NCBI GenBank assembly: GCA_947476255.1
Contig: CANJPY010000016.1
Coordinates: 1-62,262 of the forward strand
Reading direction: 5' to 3'
Source: Chthoniobacteraceae bacterium
GTDB taxonomy: Bacteria; Verrucomicrobiota; Verrucomicrobiia; Chthoniobacterales; Chthoniobacteraceae
Length of the DNA: 62,262 bases
The notes under the pieces were generated by a model. That model saw only the letters and a program-made list of their open reading frames with translations. It ran no database searches and was not told where the DNA came from. Of the stretch, positions 41,005-50,799 are shown piece after piece (position 1 is the stretch's first letter; every line of letters starts with the position of its first letter). Both the position numbers and the translations under genes were made by a program.

Positions 41005-42081
41005 TTAGGCGTTGCGGTTCACGCAGTTGAGATCTTCAAAAGCCAGCACAAGACGCTTGGCTGCGGCATCTTCTGCGGCGCCCAACCAGACGCGGGGATC
41101 GTAGAACTTCTTGTTGGGAGCATCCGGCCCCTTGGGGTTGCCAATCTGGCCCTGCAAATAGTCGCGGTTCTTGAGTTCGTAAGCCCGCACTCCGTCCCAG
41201 AAAGCCCACTGAATATCCGTATCCAGGTTCATCTTGATGGCGCCATAACTGATGGCTTCCCGAATTTCCTCGCGGGAGGATCCAGAGCCTCCGTGAAACA
41301 CAAAGTTCACGGGCTTGGCTTCCGTTCCGAGGGTCCTGGCGATGTAGTCTTGAGACTGTTTCAAGATCAACGGCTTGAGCTTCACATTTCCCGGCTTGTA
41401 CACGCCGTGCACGTTTCCAAAAGCCGCCGCGATGGTGAAATTCGGGCTGATTGCACCCAGCGTCTTGTACGCGAGCGCAACTTCTTCGGGTTGAGTGTAA
41501 AGCTTGGACTCTTCCACCCCGGAGTTATCCACCCCGTCTTCCTCTCCCCCGGTCACACCCAGCTCGATTTCCAGCGTCATCCCCATCCTGGCCATCCGCT
41601 CGAAATACTTTGCGCAAATCTCCAGGTTTTCATGGAGCGGCTCTTCGGAAAGGTCGAGCATGTGGGAGCTGTACAGGGGCTTCCCCGTCTTGGCGAACAA
41701 CTCTTCGCTCGCCGCAAGCATGCCGTCCACCCACGGAAGCAGTTTCTTGGCGCAGTGATCCGTATTGAGCACCACAGGAACCCCGTACGCCTTGGCCGCG
41801 ATATCCACGTACTGCGCGCCTGCGATCCCGCCCTGAATCGGGCCAAACTGGCCTTCCTTGCTCACACCCTTCCCAATGAAAAACTGGGCCCCGCCATTGG
41901 AAAACTGGATCATCGTGGGGGAATTCACCTCCCGAGCCGCCGCCAGAGCCGCGTTCACCGAGTCTGTCCCGATGCAGTTGATCGCCGGCAAAGCGAACTC
42001 ACTGGCTTTCGCATAATCAAGAAGCTCTTTGACCTCGTCTCCGAAGAGCACGCCAGACCGAAACCGTTTGTTGGATGTCAT
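41005..42081 (-). CDS. fba: Class II fructose-bisphosphate aldolase
   Basis: 358 residues, the size of FbaA of the class IIA type. Zn-ligand and substrate motifs are seen: LNTDHCAKKLLPW, the ELGVTGGEEDGVDN metal/phosphate loop, AAAFGNVHGVYKPGNVKL and FHGGSGSSREEI. It cleaves fructose 1,6-bisphosphate to two triose phosphates in glycolysis and gluconeogenesis. The start at 42081 is chosen because MTSNKRFRSGVLFGDE is the usual N terminus of the type; the frame extends to 42162 without support. A strong terminator follows. Confidence 0.95.
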   Translation of the reverse strand: MTSNKRFRSGVLFGDEVKELLDYAKASEFALPAINCIGTDSVNAALAAAREVNSPTMIQFSNGGAQFFIGKGVSKEGQFGPIQGGIAGAQYVDIAAKAYGVPVVLNTDHCAKKLLPWVDGMLAASEELFAKTGKPLYSSHMLDLSEEPLHENLEICAKYFERMARMGMTLEIELGVTGGEEDGVDNSGVEESKLYTQPEEVALAYKTLGAISPNFTIAAAFGNVHGVYKPGNVKLKPLILKQSQDYIARTLGTEAKPVNFVFHGGSGSSREEIREAISYGAIKMNLDTDIQWAFWDGVRAYELKNRDYLQGQIGNPKGPDAPNKKFYDPRVWLGAAEDAAAKRLVLAFEDLNCVNRNA

Positions 42082-42227
42082 GCACTCGCTTTTACCACAC
42101 GAAATCCCTTCGACAACCGGTAAACGCCCTATTCCAGAGTATTCTCGAACCCCATTACGCAAACTCCAGAGGCAAGCGCCTCTCGATTAGCCGGCACAAA
42201 AAAGATCGAACCTCTTCATCGAACCTC

Positions 42228-44774
42228 CTAAAACAGCGTCATCTGGGGCCGGTCCGCCTCGGCGGCCATTACCGAACGCCGGCGCGTCTGCCGCACCTTT
42301 TGTGCCGTCCCCTCCACTCCAAGCGCCGCGTCCCCAGCTCCTTCGCTTGGGCCAGCACCGTCGGCACTCAATTCCGAGCGCTCCAGATTCGCCAGAATCT
42401 CCCGCGCCCTGTCCAGCACGGCCTTGGGCAAGCCTGCAAGGCGAGCCACCTGAATGCCGTAACTCTTGTCCGCTCCACCGGGCACGATTTTGCGCAGGAA
42501 AATGATCTGCTCGTTCCACTCGCGTACTGCCACGTTGAAGTTCTTCACGCCCGCACGCGTGCGCGCAAGCTCTGTGAGTTCATGGTAATGAGTCGCAAAC
42601 AAGGTGCGCGCCTTCAGAATGTCGTGCAGATACTCGGCCACGCTCCACGCAATGGACAGGCCGTCAAATGTCGACGTGCCGCGCCCAATCTCGTCCAAAA
42701 TCACCAGTGACCGCGGCGTTGCATTGTTGGTGATGTTTGCCGTCTCGTGCATTTCGACCATAAAAGTCGATTGCCCCCGCGAAAGATCGTCGTTTGCACC
42801 GACCCGGGTGAAAATACGGTCGGCGAGCCCCACAACAGCGCGTTTGGCAGGAACCCACGACCCTGTTTGCGCCATCAGCGTCAGAAGCGCCACCTGCCGA
42901 ATATAGGTCGATTTGCCCGCCATATTCGGCCCCGTCAGAACCAAAAGTGCATTGTCTCCGCCATTCAAGAGGACATCGTTGGGCACAAACTTCTCCTCCA
43001 CCAGCGCCTGATCCAGAACTGGGTGACGTCCTTCCACAAACTCAAGTTCCAAGCCTTCGTGGAGTTCGGGCCTGCAATACCCGTACAAGCGCGCCGTCTC
43101 CGCAAGCGAAGCGATCACATCCAAGTTCCCCACCGACGCCGCCGTCTCCTGCAACGCCTTGAGCTCTGCCAAAACCTCCTCCCGAAGCTGCCCGAACAAT
43201 TCCACCTCCAGCGCCTTCGCACGCTCATCCGCCCCCAGAATCTTGGACTCCACCTCCTTTAATTCCGCCGTCACAAACCGCTCCCCATTCGCCACCGTCT
43301 GTTTCCGGATCCAGTCCGCGGGCACCAGATTCAAATTCGAGCGGGTGACTTCAATAAAATAACCAAACACCCCCGTGTAACGGATTTTAAGCGAACGGAT
43401 TCCCGTTTCCTCCCCAAGCCGGTGCTGGAGATCTGCAATCCAACGTTTGCCCTCGTTTCCTGCAGAACGAAGCGTATCCAGCAATTCCGAATAACCTTCC
43501 CGGAAAACGCCGCCATCCCGAATCACCGCAGGCTGCTCGTCCACGAGGGCGCGCGTGAGAAGCTCCAGCACTGCGGGCAACGGATGAAGCCCCGCTCCAG
43601 CCTGCGCCAAAAACGGGTCCACTCCACCGACCCCTCTTGCCCCCACTCCCTCCACCAATGCCTTCAACTCGGGTATCCGCTCCAGCGCAGCGCGGAGCAC
43701 CAGCAAATCCCGCCCCGTGCCCCCCGTCTGGGTCAACCGCCCCACCGTACGCTCCATATCCCGGATCGCTCCGAGCGACTCCCGAATCTCCGCCAAGGGC
43801 CCCGGATGCAGCAACAACACCCCAATGGCCGCCTGCCTTGCGTGCAGTGTTTCCAACTGGCACAAGGGATGCAAAATCCACTCCCGCAACTTCCTCGCAC
43901 CCATGGGAGTGCGCGTCCGGTCAAGCGCCCCCACAAGGCTCGTATCCCTGCCCGCCCCCCGGGATTCCACCAGTTCCAGATTCGCCTGCGTCGCGGCGTC
44001 CAAAACCATGAATTCCGCGCGTCGATAGGCTGACATTTTGGTCACGTGCGAAAGGGAACGCCGCAATTCATGCCTCAGGTAATGCACAATCGCTCCCGCC
44101 GCACAAACCGCCGCGGGCAGTTCCTCGCACCCGAACCCATCCAAGGCCTGCACATGAAACTGCTCCTTCAACGTATGATATGCCTGATCGTGCAAAAAAC
44201 AGTACCCATCCCGCACCACAAGCCCCTTGAGGTCCCCGAGTTTTTCCGCCCCCGCCTCCGCCACCAAAATTTCCGAAGGACGCACCCTGGCCAGTTCATC
44301 GTCAAGCTCCCGCGCGTCCGCAAGTTCCGTAAGCCGAAACTCGCCCGTCATCAGGTCGATGTACGCAAACCCAAAACCCCGCTTTGCATCGGGATGCACC
44401 GCCGCCAGAAAATTGTTCCGCGCCGCGTCCAGCATCTGCAGGTCGGAGACCGTTCCGGGCGAAATCACCTGCGTCACCTCCCTCTTGACGATTTTGCCGG
44501 GCTGCGGCTCTGAAACTTGGTCGCAGACGGCCACGCGCATCCCCGCGCCCACCAGCTTCCTGAGGTACCCCTCCGCAGCGTGAAACGGAATCCCACACAT
44601 GGGGACGTCGTTGCGTTTGGTCAGCGCAAGGTTCAGCACGGCAGCGGCCCTCTTGGCGTCCTCGAAAAACATTTCGTAAAAATCCCCCAGCCTGAAAAGG
44701 AGGATCGTGTCGGGGGTCAGGGTTCTCCGAATGCCCTGGTACTGCTGCATCATCGGAGTGAGGGTGGCGGACAT
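42228..44774 (-). CDS. mutS: DNA mismatch repair protein MutS
   Basis: 848 residues, full length. The mismatch-recognition FYE is at residues 32-34 (LGDFYEMFFEDA), Walker A is GPNMAGKSTYIRQV, Walker B VILDEIGRGTSTFDGLS, and the helix-turn-helix dimer region ends the ATPase part (GIQVARLAGLP). MutS binds mismatches and recruits MutL; no mutL is in the window. The Met at 44774 is preferred over 44798 because TAGGAGG (44787-44781) lies 6 nt before it. The C-terminal tail after residue 800 is short and acidic then basic, as usual. Confidence 0.97.
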   Translation of the reverse strand: MSATLTPMMQQYQGIRRTLTPDTILLFRLGDFYEMFFEDAKRAAAVLNLALTKRNDVPMCGIPFHAAEGYLRKLVGAGMRVAVCDQVSEPQPGKIVKREVTQVISPGTVSDLQMLDAARNNFLAAVHPDAKRGFGFAYIDLMTGEFRLTELADARELDDELARVRPSEILVAEAGAEKLGDLKGLVVRDGYCFLHDQAYHTLKEQFHVQALDGFGCEELPAAVCAAGAIVHYLRHELRRSLSHVTKMSAYRRAEFMVLDAATQANLELVESRGAGRDTSLVGALDRTRTPMGARKLREWILHPLCQLETLHARQAAIGVLLLHPGPLAEIRESLGAIRDMERTVGRLTQTGGTGRDLLVLRAALERIPELKALVEGVGARGVGGVDPFLAQAGAGLHPLPAVLELLTRALVDEQPAVIRDGGVFREGYSELLDTLRSAGNEGKRWIADLQHRLGEETGIRSLKIRYTGVFGYFIEVTRSNLNLVPADWIRKQTVANGERFVTAELKEVESKILGADERAKALEVELFGQLREEVLAELKALQETAASVGNLDVIASLAETARLYGYCRPELHEGLELEFVEGRHPVLDQALVEEKFVPNDVLLNGGDNALLVLTGPNMAGKSTYIRQVALLTLMAQTGSWVPAKRAVVGLADRIFTRVGANDDLSRGQSTFMVEMHETANITNNATPRSLVILDEIGRGTSTFDGLSIAWSVAEYLHDILKARTLFATHYHELTELARTRAGVKNFNVAVREWNEQIIFLRKIVPGGADKSYGIQVARLAGLPKAVLDRAREILANLERSELSADGAGPSEGAGDAALGVEGTAQKVRQTRRRSVMAAEADRPQMTLF

Positions 44775-45302
44775 AGGTAGCCTCCTAGCAAAAAGCATGC
44801 ACGGCCAAGCGCAACGTAAAATAAAGGCCCCACCCCGGAACTCTCCTTGAAACTCCCCAAGGAACGCCCCACAGCCTTTTGAAATTACACCGCAAGCAAT
44901 TGAACAAAAACAATTTAATCACGCCAAACATTCCAAGTCCATTTACCCGATTCCATTGGCATCCGCATGCAAAACAAAAAGCCCTGCGGACCATCCCTCA
45001 GAACCTTGCCCCGCAAACCAAGGCCGCTTCCTCCTCAAAATAACCTCCCAATTCCGCACGCCCCCGTTAAAAAAGGGCCTTCGCCGCCGGTTTCCAAAGA
45101 TTGAAAACACGACCAAGACGCAGGCGCCCGCACCCCAGACGAGATTTCCGGAATTCAATCAGCTGCAAAATATTTCCCCGCTCCCTTTTCCTCGCTCCGA
45201 ATCCCTGCCCCGTCTCCGCTCCTCTGCTTGCTCGTTAGCCCCCCCTTTCACTCTTCCTTTTTTGCGCTCGCCAGCATTTGATTGAAGCTTCTTTCCCTAT
45301 CC
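44775..45302. other. Intergenic region between divergent mutS and mpl
   Basis: 528 bp, lower in GC than its surroundings in the middle (about 44880-44950). The frames on both strands (44943-45158 minus; 44956-45285 plus) look compositionally random and are rejected as genes. It should hold both promoters; I could not pick either with confidence. Confidence 0.5.
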
Positions 45303-46703
45303 ATGCAGACACCCCTCCGTCATCTCCACTTCATCGGCATCTGCGGCACCGCCATGGGCGCAGTGGCCGCAGCCCTCCGCGAACAGGGCTTCATCGTGAC
45401 AGGCTCCGACGCGGGCGTATACCCGCCCATGAGCACCTTTCTGGAAGAACGCGGCATCACGATCGCCTCCCCCTTCCGTCCCGAAAACATCCCCGCCGAG
45501 GCCGACCTCATCGTCGTCGGCAACGCCATCTCCCGCGGCAACCCCGAACTGGAGGCCGTCCTCAACCGCCGCCTCCGCTACATCTCCCTCCCCGAAGCGC
45601 TCCGCCAGTTCTTCCTCAGCGGCCGCCACAACGCCGTGGTGTCCGGCACCCACGGCAAAACCACCACCTCCTCCCTGCTCACCTGGATCCTCCAGTGCGC
45701 AGGCCTCGCCCCCGCCTACCTCATCGGCGGCATCGCCCACAACCTCGGCCAGGGCTGCTCCCTCCACACCTCCTCCCACGTTGTGCTCGAGGGCGACGAA
45801 TACGACACCGCTTTTTTCGACAAACGCTCCAAGTTTCTCCACTACCTCCCCGAACTCGTCATCATCAACAACCTCGAATTCGACCACGCCGACATCTTCC
45901 GCGACCTCGAGGACATCCAGACCAGCTTCCGCCGCCTCGTGCTCCTCGTCCCCCAAAACGGAGCCGTCTTTGTCAACGCCGACGAACCAAACGCCCTCGC
46001 CGTCACAACTCTCTCCCGCGCCCCCGTCTTCACCGTAGGCTTTGGTGAAAATGCCTCGCATCGGATCCTCCACCCTCGCTACGGAAAAGGCGCCCAGTTC
46101 AGTTTCATGAATCTGGAGTTTGAACTCCAAATTCCAGGCGAATTCAACGTCCGCAACGCCGCCATGGCCATCGCCGCCGCCCTCTTCTACGGCGTCGCCC
46201 CCGCCGACATCCAAAAAGCCGTCGCCTCCTTCGAAGGCGTTCGCCGCCGCCAGGAAGTCCGCGGCACCGTGCGCGGCATCACCATTATCGACGACTTCGG
46301 CCACCATCCCACCGCCCTCCAACAAACCCTCCGCGCCCTCCGCCACCAATACCCGGGCCGGCGCCTCTGGGCGGTCTTCGAACCACGCTCCAACACCACC
46401 CGCAGGGCCGTCTTTCAAAAATCACTCCCCGAAGCCCTTGCAGAAGCCGATGGCGTCCTCCTCTCCCAGGTCGCACGCCTCGAGCAACTCCCCGAAGACA
46501 ACCGCCTCGACCCCCAGCAGGTCGTCGCCGACATCGCCGCCCTTGGCAAACCCGCCTTTTATGAAGCCGGCGTGCCCGAAATTTTAACCCGGCTGGGCGA
46601 CCTCGCCAAAGAGGGCGACGTCATCGCCATCTTCTCCAATGGCGGCTTCGACAATATCCACAAACGCCTGCTCGAAACCCTGTCCCAACCCGCCCCTCAC
46701 TGA
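45303..46703 (+). CDS. mpl: UDP-N-acetylmuramate:L-alanyl-gamma-D-glutamyl-meso-diaminopimelate ligase
   Basis: 466 residues from ATG 45303; the TTG at 45282 is less likely. N-terminal LHFIGICGTAMGAVA and GSDAGVYPP are the Mur-ligase UDP-binding part, the ATP loop is SGTHGKTTTSS (about 114-124), and EFDHADIF, VRNAAMAIAAAL and EPRSNTTRRAVF mark the middle and C domains. Mpl rejoins recycled murein tripeptide to UDP-MurNAc. Its presence implies diaminopimelate-type peptidoglycan and recycling in a Gram-negative type cell. Confidence 0.95.
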   Translation: MQTPLRHLHFIGICGTAMGAVAAALREQGFIVTGSDAGVYPPMSTFLEERGITIASPFRPENIPAEADLIVVGNAISRGNPELEAVLNRRLRYISLPEALRQFFLSGRHNAVVSGTHGKTTTSSLLTWILQCAGLAPAYLIGGIAHNLGQGCSLHTSSHVVLEGDEYDTAFFDKRSKFLHYLPELVIINNLEFDHADIFRDLEDIQTSFRRLVLLVPQNGAVFVNADEPNALAVTTLSRAPVFTVGFGENASHRILHPRYGKGAQFSFMNLEFELQIPGEFNVRNAAMAIAAALFYGVAPADIQKAVASFEGVRRRQEVRGTVRGITIIDDFGHHPTALQQTLRALRHQYPGRRLWAVFEPRSNTTRRAVFQKSLPEALAEADGVLLSQVARLEQLPEDNRLDPQQVVADIAALGKPAFYEAGVPEILTRLGDLAKEGDVIAIFSNGGFDNIHKRLLETLSQPAPH

Positions 46704-46891
46704 TTCATTCCACAAACACGCCTCATCAAAAGCGTCTTACACACCTCACTTTCACCCCGGACTCGCCCAAAATCAACCGCCCCTGACCCAGCCCGCTGGC
46801 TCTCAATGAGGCTTCCGAGCAAGCGCGCTTGCGCTCACGGCTCAAAATGGGTTTCCTGCTCCCCTTACCGCTCCTAAATTTTATTCCTCCC

Positions 46892-48844
46892 ATGAGTTCT
46901 AAAAAAACTTCCTCGCACCTCGTCGAAAACCGCGTCTTCAAACCTTCCAAAGAATTCTCCAAAAAAGCCCGGATCGGCAGCCTCGCCGAATACAAGGCCC
47001 TTTGGGAAGAGTCCGTGAAAAAGCCCGAGAAATTCTGGGCGCGCGAGGCCTCCGAACTCGTATGGCAGCAGAAGTGGACCAAAGTGCTGGAGTGGAACGA
47101 ACCGTTCGCGAAATGGTTTGTCGGTGGCAAGCTCAACGTTTCAGAAAACTGCCTGGACCGCCACCTCGGCACACCCCGCCAAAACAAGGCGGCGATTTTG
47201 TGGGAGGGGGAACCGGGTGAAAAACGTGCCCTCACCTACCAGCAACTGCACCGCGAAGTGTGCCGTTTCGCCAACGTCCTCAAGGCTCACAAGGTGCGCA
47301 AGGGCGAGCGCGTGATCATTTACATGCCGATGGTGCCCGAGGCGGCCATCGCGATGCTGGCCTGCGCGCGTATCGGCGCCACGCACTCTGTCATCTTCGG
47401 CGGCTTTAGCGCCGAGGCCATCCGTGACAGAATCTCCGACTCCCAGGCCGTCCTCGTGATCACCGCCGATGGCGGCTACCGGCGCGGAAGCGTCGTCGGA
47501 CTCAAGCGCAACGTGGACGACGCCCTCAAAGGCGACGCTCAAACCGTGCGCGGCGTCATCGTTTTCAAGCGCACCGGTCAGGAAGTCTCGATGACCCTCG
47601 GCAGGGACACGTGGTGGCACGAGGAAATGGAGCGTGTGGACTCCAATTGCCCTGCTGTTCCCTTCGACAGCGAGCACCCGCTTTTCATCCTGTACACCTC
47701 AGGTTCGACTGGCAAGCCCAAGGGCATTCTTCATACCACAGGTGGCTACCTTTTGGGATCTTACGTCACTTCGAAATACGTCTTCGACATCCGCGACGAA
47801 GACGTTTACTGGTGCACCGCTGATATCGGCTGGGTCACAGGCCACAGCTACATCGTCTACGGCCCCCTCGCAAACGGAGCCACCACCCTCATGTACGAAG
47901 GCGCCCCGAACTGGCCCGAAAACGACCGGTTCTGGAAAATCATCGAAGACTACCGGGTCACGATTTTCTACACCGCTCCGACGGCCATCCGCGCGTTTAT
48001 CCGCTGGGGCGACCAGTGGGTGAAGAAGCATGATCTCTCGAGCTTGCGACTGCTGGGCTCGGTGGGCGAACCCATCAATCCCGAAGCCTGGATGTGGTAC
48101 CACGAAACCATCGGTGGCGGCCGCTGCCCGATTGTGGACACCTGGTGGCAGACGGAGACAGGGGCGATCATGATCACGCCCCTTCCGGGCGCGATTCCAA
48201 CCAAGCCCGGCTCGGCCACCCTGCCCTTCTTTGGCGTGGACGCCGCCGTGGTCGACGACGCAGGCAACGAAGTGGGGCCAAACGAAAGCGGGAAGCTGGT
48301 CATCAGAAAACCCTGGCCCTCGATGCTCCGCAACATTCACGGCGACAAGGCTCGCTACAAAAAGACGTATTGGAGCGAGATCAAAGGCACTTACTTTGCC
48401 GGCGACGGAGCGCGCCGGGACAAAGACGGTTATTTCTGGATTGTAGGCCGCATCGACGACGTGCTCAACGTTGCCGGACACCGCATCGGCACCAGCGAAC
48501 TAGAAGGCGCCCTCGTGTCCCATCCTGTTGTGGCCGAAGCTGCTGTTGTGGGCCGCCCCGACGAACTCAAGGGACAGGCCGTGGTCTGTTTTGTGACCCT
48601 CAAACAGGACGTCACTCCCACAGACCAAATCCGCGACGACCTCAAAAAGCATGTGCGCCACGTCATCGGCCCGGTGGCAACCCCGGACGAGATCCGTTTT
48701 GCGGACGCACTGCCAAAGACGCGTTCGGGCAAGATCATGCGCCGCCTCCTCAAGCAGGTTGCCGCCGGCGCGGTGGTGACAGGGGACACCACGACGCTGG
48801 AGGATTTGTCGATTCTCGCAAAACTCTCCGCCAAAGAGGACTAA
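46892..48844 (+). CDS. acs: Acetyl-CoA synthetase (AMP-forming)
   Basis: 650 residues, standard length. It begins with the ACAS N domain ([20 protein letters not shown]), then P-loop [15 protein letters not shown], acetyl pocket [16 protein letters not shown], hinge [18 protein letters not shown] and the C-terminal Lys in [10 protein letters not shown], which is the usual acetylation-controlled residue. It activates acetate to acetyl-CoA through acetyl-AMP. ATG 46892 is chosen over 46829, which would add a non-conserved 21-residue leader. Confidence 0.97.
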   Translation: MSSKKTSSHLVENRVFKPSKEFSKKARIGSLAEYKALWEESVKKPEKFWAREASELVWQQKWTKVLEWNEPFAKWFVGGKLNVSENCLDRHLGTPRQNKAAILWEGEPGEKRALTYQQLHREVCRFANVLKAHKVRKGERVIIYMPMVPEAAIAMLACARIGATHSVIFGGFSAEAIRDRISDSQAVLVITADGGYRRGSVVGLKRNVDDALKGDAQTVRGVIVFKRTGQEVSMTLGRDTWWHEEMERVDSNCPAVPFDSEHPLFILYTSGSTGKPKGILHTTGGYLLGSYVTSKYVFDIRDEDVYWCTADIGWVTGHSYIVYGPLANGATTLMYEGAPNWPENDRFWKIIEDYRVTIFYTAPTAIRAFIRWGDQWVKKHDLSSLRLLGSVGEPINPEAWMWYHETIGGGRCPIVDTWWQTETGAIMITPLPGAIPTKPGSATLPFFGVDAAVVDDAGNEVGPNESGKLVIRKPWPSMLRNIHGDKARYKKTYWSEIKGTYFAGDGARRDKDGYFWIVGRIDDVLNVAGHRIGTSELEGALVSHPVVAEAAVVGRPDELKGQAVVCFVTLKQDVTPTDQIRDDLKKHVRHVIGPVATPDEIRFADALPKTRSGKIMRRLLKQVAAGAVVTGDTTTLEDLSILAKLSAKED

Positions 48845-48867
48845 AGGTCTTCCAACCACACGCGCCC

Positions 48868-49308
48868 ATGGATTCCAATCCCACAGCCACCTCGTCCCAG
48901 GCTTCCCCTCCTCCCGAGGGTGAAGTCGATCTTTCGAGGGCGGCAGTGGGCTGGACCATTGCGCTTGTCGTTGGCATTGCCATCGCCACATTTTCCGCAG
49001 CCTCAGACCGCGCACAACTCAACACCCTGGAGCGGGCGGCCGAGAACACAGCCGTAGGTGACAGTCGTTTCTACGCGCCTACGCCAACGGACGCTCCAAA
49101 ACTCCTGTTTGAAGGCTCGCCCTTGGTCCCCGCTGAAAAGACACAGGAATCCCTGCCCGAAGCACGCATGCGCCTTGCGGGTTACACAGACGACGCCTCC
49201 TTCCGCCTGTACGTGCCTCAGGAGCGCGAAAACTCCAATGGCGCCACCGGCGGCCCTTCCTGGTACCTCAAGACGGGACCGGGCCTGTTTCTACGCATGG
49301 GCAGGTAA
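48868..49308 (+). CDS. Small single-pass membrane protein of unknown function
   Basis: A 146-residue protein with one hydrophobic segment (AVGWTIALVVGIAIATFSA, about 26-44) after a short acidic cytoplasmic N terminus, and a periplasmic C-terminal part ending SWYLKTGPGLFLRMGR. No recognised family. It begins 23 bp after acs, so it is probably co-transcribed. The longer frame to 48094 overlaps acs in another phase and is not used. Confidence 0.7.
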   Translation: MDSNPTATSSQASPPPEGEVDLSRAAVGWTIALVVGIAIATFSAASDRAQLNTLERAAENTAVGDSRFYAPTPTDAPKLLFEGSPLVPAEKTQESLPEARMRLAGYTDDASFRLYVPQERENSNGATGGPSWYLKTGPGLFLRMGR

Positions 49309-49446
49309 TCCCCTGCACCCGAGTCCCTCCGCCCGAGTTCTTTCAACCAGGGGATTCGCTCTGCGCGGCACGGTGCAGCGTTCAGATTGATTCCCCAAAA
49401 AAGAGGCATTACCACCCCGCTTCAATCTTGGTGCGTCTCAGAGTTT

Positions 49447-50742
49447 ATGAAAACGGTTCACCTCGCATACGGCAAAGAGGGTGTTGTTGTTCCCTTGGAT
49501 ATGCCCGGAATGGAGCCGGAACTGCTTCTTCCCAAGGATCCTCCAGCGCTTGCAAACCCGCATGCCGCCTTTCTTGAGGCCGTCCGGAACCCCCATGGGA
49601 GCGAGGCCCTCAAGAGCGTCGTCAAAAACGCGCTGACCGCCGCCCGCGCACGCGGCCGGCTCCCGCTCGTCACCGTTGTCGTAGCCGACCACACGCGGCC
49701 CGTGCCCGATCATTTGCTGCTCCCGTGGCTGGCACAAGAAATCGGCGTCCCGGACCACTGCATCACGGTTCTCATTGGAACGGGTACCCATCGCGGCTCC
49801 ACCCCGGAGGAACTCGTGCGCATGCTGGGTACGGCGGCCACACGTTTTCGCGTCCTCAACCACCAGTGCGAAACCCAAGAGGACCTTGTCTTCTTGGGCA
49901 AATCCAGTTGCGGGGGTGAATGCTGGATGAACCGGCACTGGGTGGAGGCGGACCTGCGTATCGCCACGGGCTTTATCGAGCCTCACTTTTACGCAGGTTT
50001 CTCTGGCGGCTCAAAAGCGGTAATCCCGGGCATCGCGGGCCTCGAAACAGTCCGTCATTTTCACCGGGCCACGCTCATTGCCCAGCCCTCCGCCACGTGG
50101 GCAAAAACAAGCGGCAATCCCCTCCAACGCCTCACACGGGAGATGACCGCATTCTGTCCCCCGCACTTCATCGTAAACGTCACCCTCAACCGGGCGAAAG
50201 AAATCACAGGGGTCTATGCGGGAGCTGTTACCGCCGCCCATGACGCGGGCTGCGCGGCGGCGTTTGCTGAAACCACCATCTCCGTCCCTCGCCGCTATCC
50301 GGTGGTTGTCACCACCAATTCCGGGTTCCCTTTGGATCAAAACTTTTATCAAACGGTCAAAGGCATTTCCTCCGCCACGCGGATCGTGGAACCCGGCGGT
50401 GTGATCTTGATTCTAAGCCGTTGCAATCTCGGCCTGCCCGAAGAGGGCGAATTCGCAAAGATCTTGAGCACGCCGGTGAGCGACGCCGATTTACACGTCA
50501 AAATCCAGTGCACCAAGGTGACACGACACGATCAATGGCAGGTGCAAACGCTGCTGCAATGCCTCGAAAAAGCCAGCGTCATCCTCTATTCCGAGCTCTC
50601 CCCTCTGGACCGGTTGCGCACCCGTACCGGGCATACGGAAAGTCCTGAGAAAACCCTGCGCGAACTTGTACGCAACGCTGGGAACCCGCTGCCCGTCGCC
50701 TTTTTACCCATGGGCCCTCTCTGCGTGCCAACCCTTGTTTAA
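49447..50742 (+). CDS. larA: LarA-family nickel-dependent racemase/epimerase
   Basis: 431 residues, normal for LarA. The motifs are present: GTGTHRGSTPEE with the catalytic His, FIEPHFYAGFSGGSKAVIPGIAG with the second His and the Lys that carries the nickel pincer cofactor, and TTNSGFPLDQNFYQTVKG. Members racemise lactate or other 2-hydroxy acids. The cofactor-making genes larB, larC and larE are not in the window. Start ATG 49447 is chosen because MKTVHLAYGKEG is the normal N terminus. Actual substrate not determinable, since the family is broad. Confidence 0.88.
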   Translation: MKTVHLAYGKEGVVVPLDMPGMEPELLLPKDPPALANPHAAFLEAVRNPHGSEALKSVVKNALTAARARGRLPLVTVVVADHTRPVPDHLLLPWLAQEIGVPDHCITVLIGTGTHRGSTPEELVRMLGTAATRFRVLNHQCETQEDLVFLGKSSCGGECWMNRHWVEADLRIATGFIEPHFYAGFSGGSKAVIPGIAGLETVRHFHRATLIAQPSATWAKTSGNPLQRLTREMTAFCPPHFIVNVTLNRAKEITGVYAGAVTAAHDAGCAAAFAETTISVPRRYPVVVTTNSGFPLDQNFYQTVKGISSATRIVEPGGVILILSRCNLGLPEEGEFAKILSTPVSDADLHVKIQCTKVTRHDQWQVQTLLQCLEKASVILYSELSPLDRLRTRTGHTESPEKTLRELVRNAGNPLPVAFLPMGPLCVPTLV

Positions 50743-50766
50743 GGGGAACGCACGCGGCTTCGAGCA

Positions 50767-50790
50767 GGCGCCGCCTCGCCTCACGGCGCC
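50767..50790. repeat. 7-bp GC-rich hairpin between convergent genes
   Basis: GGCGCCG (50767-50773) and CGGCGCC (50784-50790) flank a 10-nt loop between the larA-like gene and the dipeptidase gene. There is no T-run on either side, so terminator function is doubtful. Confidence 0.35.
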
Positions 50791-50799
50791 GTCCCCCCT

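Noticed and set aside
40864-42123. 419-codon plus-strand frame over the aldolase
   Set aside because: Antisense to the class II aldolase, which has all family motifs and its own terminator.
44943-45158. 71-codon minus-strand frame between mutS and mpl
   Set aside because: Trp/Arg/Gly-rich with no motif or ribosome binding site; the region is better explained as a divergent promoter region.
45297-46418. 373-codon minus-strand frame over mpl
   Set aside because: Gly/Val/Glu/Ala-rich antisense artefact of codon bias in a clear Mur ligase gene.
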